Below are positions 42,327 through 50,915 of a DNA stretch of 64,000 nucleotides, piece after piece. The notes below the pieces were generated by a model. The model saw only the letters and a list, made by a program, of their open reading frames with translations. It did not search any database and was not told the origin of the DNA. The translations under genes were made by a program, and so were the position numbers. Numbering within the stretch: the stretch's first letter is position 1; each line of letters starts with the position of its first letter. Source of the stretch: Iningainema tapete BLCC-T55 (GTDB lineage: Bacteria; Cyanobacteriota; Cyanobacteriia; Cyanobacteriales; Nostocaceae); assembly GCF_014698965.1 (NCBI RefSeq), contig NZ_JACXAE010000072.1, positions 186,001 through 250,000 on the forward strand, given 5' to 3'.

Positions 42327-43877
42327 ATGAACCTTTCTTTCCAAGACTTAGGCATCTCACAAGAGCGCGTTGAGCAACTAGAAAAAATAGGCTTTACCGC
42401 ACCAACTAATATTCAGGCACAAGCGATTCCTCAACTACTAGGTGGTCGTGATGTAGTCGGTCAATCCCAAACAGGTACAGGTAAAACAGCAGCGTTTTCT
42501 CTGCCCATTCTCGAACGGTTAGATGTTAGTCAAAAGGCAGTACAAGCTTTAATTCTGACGCCAACTCGTGAGTTAGCAATTCAAGTCCACGATGCAATTA
42601 GTGAATTTATTGGTAACTCAGGATTGCGAGCTTTAGCAATTTATGGAGGTCAATCAATTGACCGTCAAATTTTACAACTAAAGCGTGGCGTTCACGTTGT
42701 TGTGGGTACACCAGGGCGAGTAATAGACTTGCTAGAGCGGGGTTGTCTCAAACTAGACAAAGTGAAGTGGATGGTATTAGATGAAGCCGATGAAATGTTG
42801 AGCATGGGCTTTATCGATGATGTAGAAAAAATTCTCTCCCAAGCACCAAACGAACGCCAAACAGCTTTATTCTCGGCAACAATGCCGCCATCAATTCGCT
42901 CTTTGGTATCCAAGTTTTTGCACTCGCCCATTACAGTTACTGTTGAGCAGCCAAAAGCAGCACCAACCAAAATTAATCAGGTAGCTTACCTCATACCACG
43001 TCACTGGACAAAAGCCAAAGCTTTACAGCCGATTCTCGAAATGGAAGATCCAGAAACGGCTTTAATCTTTGTCCGCACAAGACGTACAGCCGCAGAACTC
43101 ACCAATCAACTACAATCAGCAGGTCATAGTGTAGATGAATATCATGGTGACTTGTCTCAGCAAGCGCGGGAACGGTTATTAACACGGTTCCGCAATCGTC
43201 AAGTGCGTTGGGTAGTAGCTACAGATATTGCCGCACGCGGTTTGGATGTAGATCAACTTTCTCACGTAATTAACTTCGACTTACCTGATAGTGTAGAAAC
43301 TTACGTCCATAGAATTGGTCGTACTGGTAGAGCTGGGAAAGAAGGTACAGCGATTTCTCTAGTACAACCCTTTGAGCGCCGCAAGCAGCAAATATTTGAG
43401 CGCCATGTGCGTCAAAATTGGCAAGTACTTTCAATTCCTACACGCGCACAAATCGAAGCACGGCACATTGAAAAATTGGAAGCTCAGGTTCGTGAAGCTT
43501 TAGCAGGAGAGCGTCTGGCTTCATTTTTACCAATTGTCAGCGAGTTAACAGAGAAATACGATGCCCAAGCAATAGCCGCAGCGGCGTTGCAAATTGCTTA
43601 CGATCAAACTCGTCCGGCTTGGTTAAAAACAGAGATGATGCCAGAAGAGGAAATGGTTCCTCCTACTCCCAAACCAAAGCTACGGACATCTTCTCGACGA
43701 GATTATAATGGCGATCGCCCCCGCTCTTCTGCTTGGGTATCATCAGATACCAGCGAAGGCGAAAAGCGTGAACGCGGTGGCACTCCCAAGCCCAAATTAC
43801 GGACTTCCCGTCGCGAACCTTCTGTAACACCAAGTAAAAAGCTAGGTTCTAGTACAGCAAGAGAATCAGCTTCTTGA
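42327..43877 (+). CDS. DEAD-box ATP-dependent RNA helicase (CrhR/DeaD type)
   Basis: A 516-residue RNA helicase. The motifs in order are Q-motif FTAPTNIQAQAIP, I SQTGTGKTAAF, Ia PTRELAIQV, Ib TPGRVIDL, II VLDEADEML, III SATMP, IV ALIFVRTRR, V TDIAARGLDV and VI HRIGRTGRAG. After the core there is a CrhR-like middle region and a basic, repetitive tail with TPKPKLRTS twice. I chose ATG 42327, preceded by GAGGAG at a good distance; the longer frame from 42282 begins inside a palindromic repeat (42265-42292). Cyanobacterial relatives are cold- and redox-regulated. Confidence 0.92.
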   Translation: MNLSFQDLGISQERVEQLEKIGFTAPTNIQAQAIPQLLGGRDVVGQSQTGTGKTAAFSLPILERLDVSQKAVQALILTPTRELAIQVHDAISEFIGNSGLRALAIYGGQSIDRQILQLKRGVHVVVGTPGRVIDLLERGCLKLDKVKWMVLDEADEMLSMGFIDDVEKILSQAPNERQTALFSATMPPSIRSLVSKFLHSPITVTVEQPKAAPTKINQVAYLIPRHWTKAKALQPILEMEDPETALIFVRTRRTAAELTNQLQSAGHSVDEYHGDLSQQARERLLTRFRNRQVRWVVATDIAARGLDVDQLSHVINFDLPDSVETYVHRIGRTGRAGKEGTAISLVQPFERRKQQIFERHVRQNWQVLSIPTRAQIEARHIEKLEAQVREALAGERLASFLPIVSELTEKYDAQAIAAAALQIAYDQTRPAWLKTEMMPEEEMVPPTPKPKLRTSSRRDYNGDRPRSSAWVSSDTSEGEKRERGGTPKPKLRTSRREPSVTPSKKLGSSTARESAS

Positions 43878-44039
43878 CTAAAACGTAGTAGTCTGGATGA
43901 TCTGGAACTTCTCGGTTAACCAGACTTCTTCACGAGTAGTGGCATCGAAAAAAGCCACAACAATAGCTGCTGCTATATAAGTGGGATTTCTCAAGTCTAC
44001 AAGTCCTTCAATTAGGAATATTACTCCTACTATTCCCAA
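43878..44039 (-). CDS. Small hydrophobic ORF, possibly a C-terminal remnant
   Basis: A 53-codon frame (TTG start at 44039) reading a hydrophobic stretch GIVGVIFLIEGLVDL followed by a second one, YIAAAIVVAFFD, and a charged tail TTREEVWLTEKFQII. The composition looks like coding sequence and has no counterpart on the other strand. An in-frame stop lies six codons upstream of the TTG, so it may be the leftover end of a membrane-protein gene. The stop overlaps no neighbouring stop except by convergent adjacency to the helicase gene. Confidence 0.35.
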   Translation of the reverse strand: MGIVGVIFLIEGLVDLRNPTYIAAAIVVAFFDATTREEVWLTEKFQIIQTTTF

Positions 44040-44183
44040 AGCAGCGGCTAAATTTTATATTGCATATAATAAAAACCCTAATTTGTCAATATATATGATT
44101 AACAAGATCCCCGACTTCTTTAAGAAGTCGTTCTTCTTAATGTGCAAAAATTCTCATCACCGTGCTGTAGTCAAGAATAGAAG

Positions 44184-44462
44184 TTGACAAAAGCAATTAC
44201 ACGTTCCCACCAACAACAGTTTCAAAATGGGATCGAGAGTCTGGGATTAGCTTGGCAAATTATTACTCTCCCAGAAGGACAGGAAATATACTGCCATAAC
44301 GGCGGTACAGGTGGATACAAGAGTTTTATTGGGTTCGATAAAAAACATCAAACAGGAGTTGTGATTCTCTCCAACTACGGAGATGCAATGGCGAACGATT
44401 TTTCTGTAGATGCTATGGCTGTACAAATCCTCAAACATGCAGCAAAGATTCCCTTAAATTAA
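44184..44462 (+). pseudogene. Serine hydrolase (class C beta-lactamase-like), C-terminal fragment
   Basis: A 92-codon frame that corresponds only to the end of a beta-lactamase/serine hydrolase: LGLAWQIITLPEGQEIYCHNGGTGGYKSFIGFD, containing the HNGGTGG motif equivalent to the KTG box. The SxxK and YxN motifs that would precede it are missing, so the enzyme cannot be functional. The upstream 300 bases show only a partial AGATCCCCGACTT palindrome (44107-44137) and the small minus-strand frame. Confidence 0.7.
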
Positions 44463-44587
44463 GGGGTTCATCAAATCAAGTCGTCCACAAGCGTGCAATT
44501 ACAGGTCAATGATATCACTACTTGCTATTTTTTAATCAGCCATGAATTTTCTTGAATGTTGAAAAATTAATAATCACTGTAACTATG

Positions 44588-44908
44588 ATGATTTACAAAG
44601 GATATACAGCCAGTATTGAAGTAGATGTAGAAGCAGGAATTCTTTTTGGGCGGGTACTAGATATTAATGATGTAGTAACATTTAAAGGAAAAACAGTTGA
44701 TGAGGCTCGTGAAGAATTCCACAAATCAGTAGATGACTATTTAGCTTTTTGCTCAGAATTAGGAGAGGAGCCTGATAAACCTTTCTCTGGTAAGCTTCCT
44801 TTGCGCACTACTCCAGAAAACCACCGGAAGATTTTTATTGCCGCTAAAAAATCCGGTAAAAGTATTAATGCTTGGATAGACGAAGTTTTAACTATTGCAG
44901 CAAATTAA
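44588..44908 (+). CDS. HicB-family antitoxin
   Basis: A 106-residue HicB-type protein. The N-terminal partial RNase H-like fold is clear (MIYKGYTASIEVDVEAGILFGRV, FKGKTVDEAREEFHKSVDDYLAFC, EEPDKPFSGK), and the C-terminal ribbon-helix-helix-like part reads HRKIFIAAKKSGKSINAWIDEVL. I chose the second of two adjacent ATGs (44585/44588). No hicA-like toxin gene with its small basic RNA-binding protein was found on either side, so it appears orphaned. A longer frame from TTG 44552 adds 12 codons that are probably not translated. Confidence 0.85.
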   Translation: MIYKGYTASIEVDVEAGILFGRVLDINDVVTFKGKTVDEAREEFHKSVDDYLAFCSELGEEPDKPFSGKLPLRTTPENHRKIFIAAKKSGKSINAWIDEVLTIAAN

Positions 44909-44945
44909 GTTATTAATACCTAAAGTTAAGAGATTTGTTTTTGAG

Positions 44946-44993
44946 TGGGGGCGTAGCCCTTTGGAGAACCCGTAGGGTACAGCCGTTCGCCCC
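44946..44993. repeat. GC-rich inverted repeat GGGGGCGTAGCCC...TTCGCCCC
   Basis: A GC-rich element between convergent hicB and aldo/keto reductase genes, with complementary ends GGGGCG/CGCCCC and CCCGTAGGGTA inside. It may terminate transcription from both sides and resembles dispersed intergenic repeats. Confidence 0.5.
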
Positions 44994-45006
44994 AAAAGAT
45001 ATATTG

Positions 45007-45948
45007 CTAAGGACGAGTAATTCTTTCTAGCTGCGCAACTTCATCTTCACTCAATCGCCAACCTAAAGCACCAGCATTCTGTTTTACTTGTTCGGCTGTT
45101 TTCGCCCCAGCAATAGGAATTACATTACCCTGTGCTATCAACCAGTTGAGCGCTACTTGGGCAGGGTTACGTCCGTGTTTATCTCCTATCTGGCGTAGCA
45201 AAGATATCACAGGCTCAATTTTCTGTAAGCCTTGTTTACTAAATCTTGGATCTATCCTTCTACCATCTTTGAAGTTAAAATCTTTATCTGGGGTATACTT
45301 ACCTGTCAGCAGCCCTTGAGCTAAGGGACTGTATGCCAAAATTGTTACGCCTAACTCACGCGCTGTGTTGAAAATACCGTTAGTTTCTATTTGACGAGTT
45401 AGCAAAGAGTAGTTAACTTGGTTGACAGCCAAAGGTACACCACGACGGCTTAATATCTCGTGCGCTTCCCGCATCTGCTGAGCAGAGTAATTACTGACAC
45501 CAACTGTAACAATTCTGCCCCGCTTCACTTCGTCTGCCAAAGCATTCATTAAAGTTTCTTGGCTCATGAAGAAGGTAAAAGGCCAATGCACTTGATACAG
45601 AGCAACTTGCTCCAATTGTAAGCGTTTAAGACTGTTTGTCAATGCTTCAGCAACAGAATCACCTGTGAATCGCCAAGGCACAGGACCGAATTTGGTAGCA
45701 ATTTGCACCTGTTGATTTGTTTGGCGCATGAATTGCCCCAAAAATTCCTCACTCTTGCCAAACCCGTAGATTTCAGCGGTATCAAAAAAGGTGACACCAG
45801 CTTCTAACGCTGCTGTAAACGCTGCTTGTAACTCCTGTTCACCGTAATTATTACCATAATTCCAAAAAAGCTTATCACCCCAAGCCCAAGTACCAATACA
45901 AAGGGGTGTAACTGCAGGACCATTTTTTCCTAAAGTAATAGTTTCCAC
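45007..45948 (-). CDS. Aldo/keto reductase
   Basis: A 313-residue NADPH-dependent TIM-barrel reductase. Catalytic residues are the Asp and Tyr in FFDTAEIYGFGKSE (about residues 54-67), Lys in IATKFGPVPW and His in YQVHWPF. VGVSNYSAQQM and AYSPLAQGLLTGKY are family blocks, and the cofactor loop is IPIAGAKTAEQVKQNAGALGW. It is of the plant/cyanobacterial type similar to pyridoxal reductase; the substrate cannot be told. Transcribed divergently from the BCD transporter, 79 bp away. Confidence 0.9.
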   Translation of the reverse strand: METITLGKNGPAVTPLCIGTWAWGDKLFWNYGNNYGEQELQAAFTAALEAGVTFFDTAEIYGFGKSEEFLGQFMRQTNQQVQIATKFGPVPWRFTGDSVAEALTNSLKRLQLEQVALYQVHWPFTFFMSQETLMNALADEVKRGRIVTVGVSNYSAQQMREAHEILSRRGVPLAVNQVNYSLLTRQIETNGIFNTARELGVTILAYSPLAQGLLTGKYTPDKDFNFKDGRRIDPRFSKQGLQKIEPVISLLRQIGDKHGRNPAQVALNWLIAQGNVIPIAGAKTAEQVKQNAGALGWRLSEDEVAQLERITRP

Positions 45949-46027
45949 TTTTGCTACCGTTATTTACATTTCTTCATATTCTCCTAGTTTATCGCTTGTT
46001 AAAATCTGGCGATCGCTCGTAAAGTCT

Positions 46028-47530
46028 ATGCTAGAAGACATATTCATTAATTTTTCAAAGAATATGGCAAGGGAAAATTTATCAGATGGTGAGAAAAATT
46101 CATTCATAGTACCCAAGGTTAATTTACTCACAATGTTCCGATTGGGTTTATTTCAGATGGGATTGGGCATCATGTCCCTTCTCACCTTGGGAGTGCTGAA
46201 TCGCATTATGATTAAAGAGTTAGCGATTCCGGCTACACTGGTAGCAGGGACGATCGCAATGCATCAGTTTGTCGCACCAGCAAGACTGTGGTTTGGGCAA
46301 TTATCTGACGCTAAACCATTCTTTGGATATCATCGCACAGGTTATGTATGGGTAGGTGCAGCAATGCTGGCGCTCACAGCATTTTTAGCCGTACAAGTTA
46401 CCTGGCAGTTGGGTGCTAGTTTTTACTCATCCGGTTGGACAACTTCTACTTACGGTTGGATTGCCTTACTAGCAGGAATTTTTGCCTTCTATGGACTAAC
46501 ATTAAGTTCAAGCTCCACACCCTTTGCCGCATTACTGGTAGACATTTCCGATGAAGATAACCGTTCTAAACTCATTGGTATTGTTTGGTCAATGCTGATG
46601 GTAGGTATTGTCATTGGCGCAATTATCAGTTCAAAATTATTACCAGGAGCAACGTCCTGTCAAGAAGCTTCCCAAGGAACAATATCCTTATTCAAACAAC
46701 CGCAACAATTAGCAGCACTACAAAACTCAATTAACCGTTTGTTCTTGCTTCTTCCTGCCGTAGTTTTTGGCTTATCCGTAATATCTACATTCGGCGTTGA
46801 AAAAAAATACTCACGTTATCATTTACGCTCCACAGTAGCACAAAGGGAAGATCAAATTACTTTAAGCAAAGCTCTCAAAGTCTTAACTGCCAGTCGTCAA
46901 ACAGGTTTATTTTTCACCTTTTTACTTGTGATGACAATCAGCTTGTTTATGCAAGAAGCAGTACTCGAACCCTACGGAGGCGAAGTCTTTGGTATGTGTG
47001 TATCAGATACTACCAGGCTAAATGCTTTTTGGGGAACAGGAACTCTAATTGGGATCAGTTCGACCGGGTTTTTGATCGTACCACGCATAGGCAAACAAAA
47101 AACAGCCCAATTAGGATGCTTCCTGGTTGCCATAACTATGGTAATAATCATATTCTCAGGATTCACCGCCAATCAAAAGCTGCTACAAGGAGCATTAATA
47201 TTGTTCGGTTTAGCCTCTGGTGTCACCACCACTGGAGCACTCAGTTTAATGCTAGATCTTACCGCAGCAGAAACCGCAGGCACATTTATTGGTGCTTGGG
47301 GTTTAGCACAAGCGATCGCAAGAGCGTTAGCCACAGTCAGCGGTGGTGCAGTATTAGATATCGGCAAACAACTTTTTGGGCAGCAAGTACTAGCTTATAG
47401 CTTAGTGTTTGGATTACAAGCAGTGGGAATGCTGGTGGCAATTTGGTTCCTCAAGCGCGTGAATGTGAGAGAATTTCAAAGCAATGCCAAGCAGGCAATC
47501 TCATCTATTTTAGAAAGTGATCTTGATTGA
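46028..47530 (+). CDS. BCD-family MFS transporter (PucC/LhaA-like)
   Basis: A 500-residue membrane protein with about 12 helices, of the bacteriochlorophyll-delivery family found in phototrophs. Diagnostic parts are LLTMFRLGLFQMGLGIMSLLTLGVLNRIMIKEL, APARLWFGQLSDAKPFFGYHRTGYVWVG, and SSSSTPFAALLVDISDEDNRSKLIGIVWSMLM. Proteins of the family are thought to deliver or move (bacterio)chlorophyll; the cyanobacterial members have no proven substrate. The N-terminal extension of about 30 polar residues is typical. It has no operon partner. Confidence 0.9.
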   Translation: MLEDIFINFSKNMARENLSDGEKNSFIVPKVNLLTMFRLGLFQMGLGIMSLLTLGVLNRIMIKELAIPATLVAGTIAMHQFVAPARLWFGQLSDAKPFFGYHRTGYVWVGAAMLALTAFLAVQVTWQLGASFYSSGWTTSTYGWIALLAGIFAFYGLTLSSSSTPFAALLVDISDEDNRSKLIGIVWSMLMVGIVIGAIISSKLLPGATSCQEASQGTISLFKQPQQLAALQNSINRLFLLLPAVVFGLSVISTFGVEKKYSRYHLRSTVAQREDQITLSKALKVLTASRQTGLFFTFLLVMTISLFMQEAVLEPYGGEVFGMCVSDTTRLNAFWGTGTLIGISSTGFLIVPRIGKQKTAQLGCFLVAITMVIIIFSGFTANQKLLQGALILFGLASGVTTTGALSLMLDLTAAETAGTFIGAWGLAQAIARALATVSGGAVLDIGKQLFGQQVLAYSLVFGLQAVGMLVAIWFLKRVNVREFQSNAKQAISSILESDLD

Positions 47531-47534
47531 TAAT

Positions 47535-47611
47535 GTTGTTAATGGTGTTAATTGCTAATTGCTAATTGTTAATTGCACCATTCGCCATTATCCATTAGCT
47601 ATTAGCTATTG
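47535..47611. repeat. AT-rich short tandem repeat (GCTAATTG / TTAGCTAT)
   Basis: A run of ttaattgctaattgctaattgtt followed by ccattagctattagctattg units between two plus-strand genes. It is the same repeat type as at 23364, 39302 and 51937. Confidence 0.65.
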
Positions 47612-47616
47612 ATCGT

Positions 47617-48423
47617 ATGACTGAATTTTGGACAACAATTCTCGAATTTGCCCAAACCACCACAAACCGCGTGGGTAAGCAGTTAATGCAAGATTTTGGG
47701 CAGGTGCAGGCTTTGCAAAAAGCTGATGGTAGTTTAGTGACGCAAGCAGATAAATGGGCGGATCAAGAAATTCGCGATGCGATCGCATCCACATTTTCTG
47801 GTTACGGTATCCTGAGTGAAGAGGGTGAGAAAACTTTTCCTGGGACTGAATGGTGTTGGGTGATTGACCCTTTAGATGGTACAACTAACTTTACACGCGG
47901 CATTCCTATTTGGTCAATTTCTCTTGGGTTACTGTATCAAGGGACACCGATATTTGGTTACATTAACGTGCCACCATTAAATCAAACTTTTCATGGTTTT
48001 TGGGCAGGTTCTTTTGAGTTAGCAGTACCAAGTGGAGCATTTCGCAATCACCATCCCATCCATACCAGTGGTGATGTACCAAGCAAAAATCATTTTTTCA
48101 ATCTCTGTTCTCGTAGCACTGCTGTGATTCAACAAAACTTTCCCTGCAAAATTCGGATGCTGGGTGTGGCTAGTTATAATTTTCTCACAGTCGCTAATGG
48201 AGCAACACTGGGTGGGATTGAGGCTACACCCAAAGTTTGGGATATTGCGGCGGCTTGGGTAATTGTTCAGGCTGCTGGGGGTAGATGGTTATCGCTGAAG
48301 TCAGAGCCGTTTCCTTTGTTAGCTGGGGAAGATTATAGCGATCGCTCTTTCCCTACTTTAGTTGTGAGTCGCCCTGAGTTAATTCCGGTTTTTGGTCCTT
48401 TTGTGGAGAGGTTGAAGATTTGA
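47617..48423 (+). CDS. Inositol monophosphatase family protein
   Basis: A 268-residue Mg-dependent phosphatase. The metal-binding motifs are present: LSEEGEKTF, WVIDPLDGTTNFTRG (about residues 85-99) and VWDIAAAWVIVQAAGG near the C terminus. Relatives act on inositol phosphate, histidinol phosphate or PAPS, and the substrate cannot be decided here. The 27-residue helical N terminus is usual. Confidence 0.92.
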   Translation: MTEFWTTILEFAQTTTNRVGKQLMQDFGQVQALQKADGSLVTQADKWADQEIRDAIASTFSGYGILSEEGEKTFPGTEWCWVIDPLDGTTNFTRGIPIWSISLGLLYQGTPIFGYINVPPLNQTFHGFWAGSFELAVPSGAFRNHHPIHTSGDVPSKNHFFNLCSRSTAVIQQNFPCKIRMLGVASYNFLTVANGATLGGIEATPKVWDIAAAWVIVQAAGGRWLSLKSEPFPLLAGEDYSDRSFPTLVVSRPELIPVFGPFVERLKI

Positions 48424-48459
48424 ACCGCAAAGGCGCCAAGAACGCTAAGGAAGAAGATT

Positions 48460-49389
48460 TTAGCGAGTTTTCGCGTCTTGTTGATCGTACCAAATGAAGT
48501 CGGCGATGCGCTGATTTTTTGGTGGTGAGGTATCTACGGGGGGACTAAGTAAGACGGAACGCTGAATTAGTTTACCTTTGTGGTGTCGGGCAACGCGGCT
48601 GGGAATACCGTAGCCGTAAATTATATGTCCTTGTCCTGCTAATACTACTACTTGATAATCTGGTTTTGCTTTGATAAATTTGGCAATACTTTCTGCCATT
48701 GTTTCATCCCAGAGAACTTGTGCTAACAAGAAGCGCTCGGCATCAACACTACTACCATGTCCTGCGGCTTGGTGCTGTTTAAAAGCTGCTAGTAACTGTT
48801 GACGATATTCTTCGTTATCTGTACGAATTTCTTCTAAAGGGGGAATTTGTTGTCGTTCTGATTGTGTTAAAGATTCTAAGCCTGAGCGAGCTACTTTGCG
48901 GGTGATTTCTGAAGGGGTATTTAAAGCGATAACGGGTAGTTGTTTTTCTTTAGCGAACCTGAGGATAGGGGCGTAATTCTCCCAGGGAAAACCCCAGCGT
49001 TGCTCGTACTCACTTTTCTTTAGCAGTTCTTTTTCTGTGATTTTCCCTGCTAGGTACTGATTAATAATACTTTGATAGGGGCGCTGAAACATTTCCATCG
49101 CGATCGCGATTTTGGGGTTACGCTGGTAAAGTTCTTGAATAATTTTTAACTGGTTTTGGTGATCTTTGGCACTGTCGTGAGTTTCCCCCAGATACACAAC
49201 ATTCGCATTAGATAATGCCAGCATTATCTCTGACAAACGGTTAACGCATTTGCTAGCAGCAAATTTCTGAGTACAGGTTTCTACTTGTTTAGCATAAGAT
49301 GGTGAGGCGCAAAGTAAAAATATTCCCAACCATAGAGCAAACGCTTGAGACAGAGGAAGGAGGGACTGCTTTTGAATCAACTGTTTCAT
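48460..49389 (-). CDS. ChaN-like (DUF399) secreted protein
   Basis: A 309-residue protein with a signal peptide (ALWLGIFLLCASPSYAK, cleaved near residue 34) and a ChaN-type domain: NANVVYLGETHDSAKDHQNQ, IAIAMEMFQRPYQSIINQYL, GFPWENYAPILRFAKEKQLPVIALN, and VVVLAGQGHIIYGYGIPSRV. ChaN-like proteins bind haem or iron, usually as dimers, and several are iron-regulated. The first cysteine after the signal is not in a lipobox, so it is probably secreted or periplasmic. It diverges from the dehydrogenase gene with 48 bp between starts. Confidence 0.87.
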   Translation of the reverse strand: MKQLIQKQSLLPLSQAFALWLGIFLLCASPSYAKQVETCTQKFAASKCVNRLSEIMLALSNANVVYLGETHDSAKDHQNQLKIIQELYQRNPKIAIAMEMFQRPYQSIINQYLAGKITEKELLKKSEYEQRWGFPWENYAPILRFAKEKQLPVIALNTPSEITRKVARSGLESLTQSERQQIPPLEEIRTDNEEYRQQLLAAFKQHQAAGHGSSVDAERFLLAQVLWDETMAESIAKFIKAKPDYQVVVLAGQGHIIYGYGIPSRVARHHKGKLIQRSVLLSPPVDTSPPKNQRIADFIWYDQQDAKTR

Positions 49390-49437
49390 CGAAAGATGTG
49401 TAAAATATAATGTGACTGTCCTGTACAGCTATTGATC

Positions 49438-50397
49438 ATGAAAGGACTCTGGCTCGAAAACAACCAACTACAACTACGTACTGACATCCCTACTCCCGAA
49501 CTGGCGGAGGGAGAAGCCTTGGTAAGGGTATTGTGTGCTGGGATCTGTAACACTGATTTAGAACTCATTAGAGGCTACTATCCCTACACTGGAATTATAG
49601 GACACGAGTTTGTTGGTGTTGTCGAACAAGGACCAAAACACCTAGTAAACCTGCGTGTAGTGGGAGAAATCAACGCTGTTTGTGGACATTGTAGATTCTG
49701 CCGTAGTGGACAACCAACTCATTGCGAAAACCGCACAGTACTTGGTATTGTTAACCGTAATGGAGCTTTTGCCGACTATCTTTGTTTGCCAATCGAAAAT
49801 TTACATCCTGTTCCCGATCATATTCCTACAGAAGTAGCAACATTTACTGAACCTTTAGCAGCAGCCTTAGAAATTCAGCAGCAAGTAGCTGTGCATCCAA
49901 AAGACAGAGTACTAGTGGTTGGAGATGGTAAGCTAGGGCAATTAGTAGCCCAGACATTAGCCTTAACTGGCTGCAACCTCTTAGTAGTAGGGCGTCATCA
50001 AGACAAACTAGCTAATTTAAAAGCAAGGGGTATCAAAACTGGTTTAGCCGACGCAGTAACCGACAGAACATTTGATATTTCCGTAGAATGTACAGGCAAT
50101 GCGGAGGGATTTGCGATCGCACATCGCGCCCTACGCCCACGAGGAACACTAATACTCAAAAGCACATACGCTGGCAATTTAAGCTTAAATGCTTCCGCTT
50201 TAGTCGTAGACGAAATTACTCTAATTGGTTCACGTTGTGGTTCCTTTTCACCTGCACTTGATTTATTAGCATCCGGAAAAGTAGACGTAAAACCACTGAT
50301 TCATGCCCACTACCCTCTGTCACAAGGGCTTACTGCCTTTGAACATGCTCAAACTAAAGGAGTTTTAAAAGTTTTAGTAGAAATGGCTAATAGCTAA
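49438..50397 (+). CDS. Zinc-dependent alcohol dehydrogenase-like MDR protein
   Basis: A 319-residue medium-chain dehydrogenase. The catalytic zinc site has Cys in CAGICNTDLELIRGY and His-Glu in GIIGHEFVGVV; the structural zinc cysteines are in CGHCRFCRSGQPTHC. The NAD(P) fold is VLVVGDGKLGQLVAQ (about residues 158-172). The substrate is unknown; the short, compact form resembles alcohol or polyol dehydrogenases of cyanobacteria. The start is ATG 49438; a TTG two codons earlier is unlikely. Confidence 0.9.
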   Translation: MKGLWLENNQLQLRTDIPTPELAEGEALVRVLCAGICNTDLELIRGYYPYTGIIGHEFVGVVEQGPKHLVNLRVVGEINAVCGHCRFCRSGQPTHCENRTVLGIVNRNGAFADYLCLPIENLHPVPDHIPTEVATFTEPLAAALEIQQQVAVHPKDRVLVVGDGKLGQLVAQTLALTGCNLLVVGRHQDKLANLKARGIKTGLADAVTDRTFDISVECTGNAEGFAIAHRALRPRGTLILKSTYAGNLSLNASALVVDEITLIGSRCGSFSPALDLLASGKVDVKPLIHAHYPLSQGLTAFEHAQTKGVLKVLVEMANS

Positions 50398-50443
50398 TTG
50401 TTACTTGTGCAAAACAATCAGCAATTAACAATTCTTTTATTCC

Positions 50444-50731
50444 CTAATACAACATAGCATTTGTTTTTGGTTGATAATCCAGACAATTTATAGCTTCTTC
50501 CGTATTAGCTACGCATGGACGAACCGTACATTTGAGACGGTAATCATTAGTAAAAAATTGGCAATTAGTACAAGGAATTTGATGCATTTCCTGAGCTTTT
50601 TTAACAGTATCTCTTGTCGTTGTCCATAAACTCCTAGCAACAATAATAGTTAAAGTCCAAGCAGTAAAAAAGCAGATTGGAACTAAAAAAGGTTGAATAG
50701 TCTTAATTACAAAATAAAGTAATTCAAACAC
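50444..50731 (-). CDS. Small membrane protein with a cysteine cluster
   Basis: A 95-residue protein with one or two N-terminal hydrophobic segments (VIKTIQPFLVPICFFTAWTLTIIVARSLW) and a soluble tail with four clustered cysteines in CTNCQFFTNDYRLKCTVRPC plus one more in NCLDY. The pattern suggests a metal or Fe-S site. It resembles a conserved cyanobacterial hypothetical protein of unknown role. The 184-bp gap before chlG shows no feature. Confidence 0.7.
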   Translation of the reverse strand: MFELLYFVIKTIQPFLVPICFFTAWTLTIIVARSLWTTTRDTVKKAQEMHQIPCTNCQFFTNDYRLKCTVRPCVANTEEAINCLDYQPKTNAMLY

Positions 50732-50915
50732 GGCAAATCCTAAACATAAATCTCAACTATGAAACTATATTATACAGTAAATAACAAGTAAAAAATCTCT
50801 ATTTCTTTTCTCTGCGATCTGGTGCGCCATAACTCTGTTCATTTAATCCTCTCTAAACTAAGAATTATAAATCATGAATAACAAACTTTATCATTCATGA
50901 TTCATAATTGTTAAT

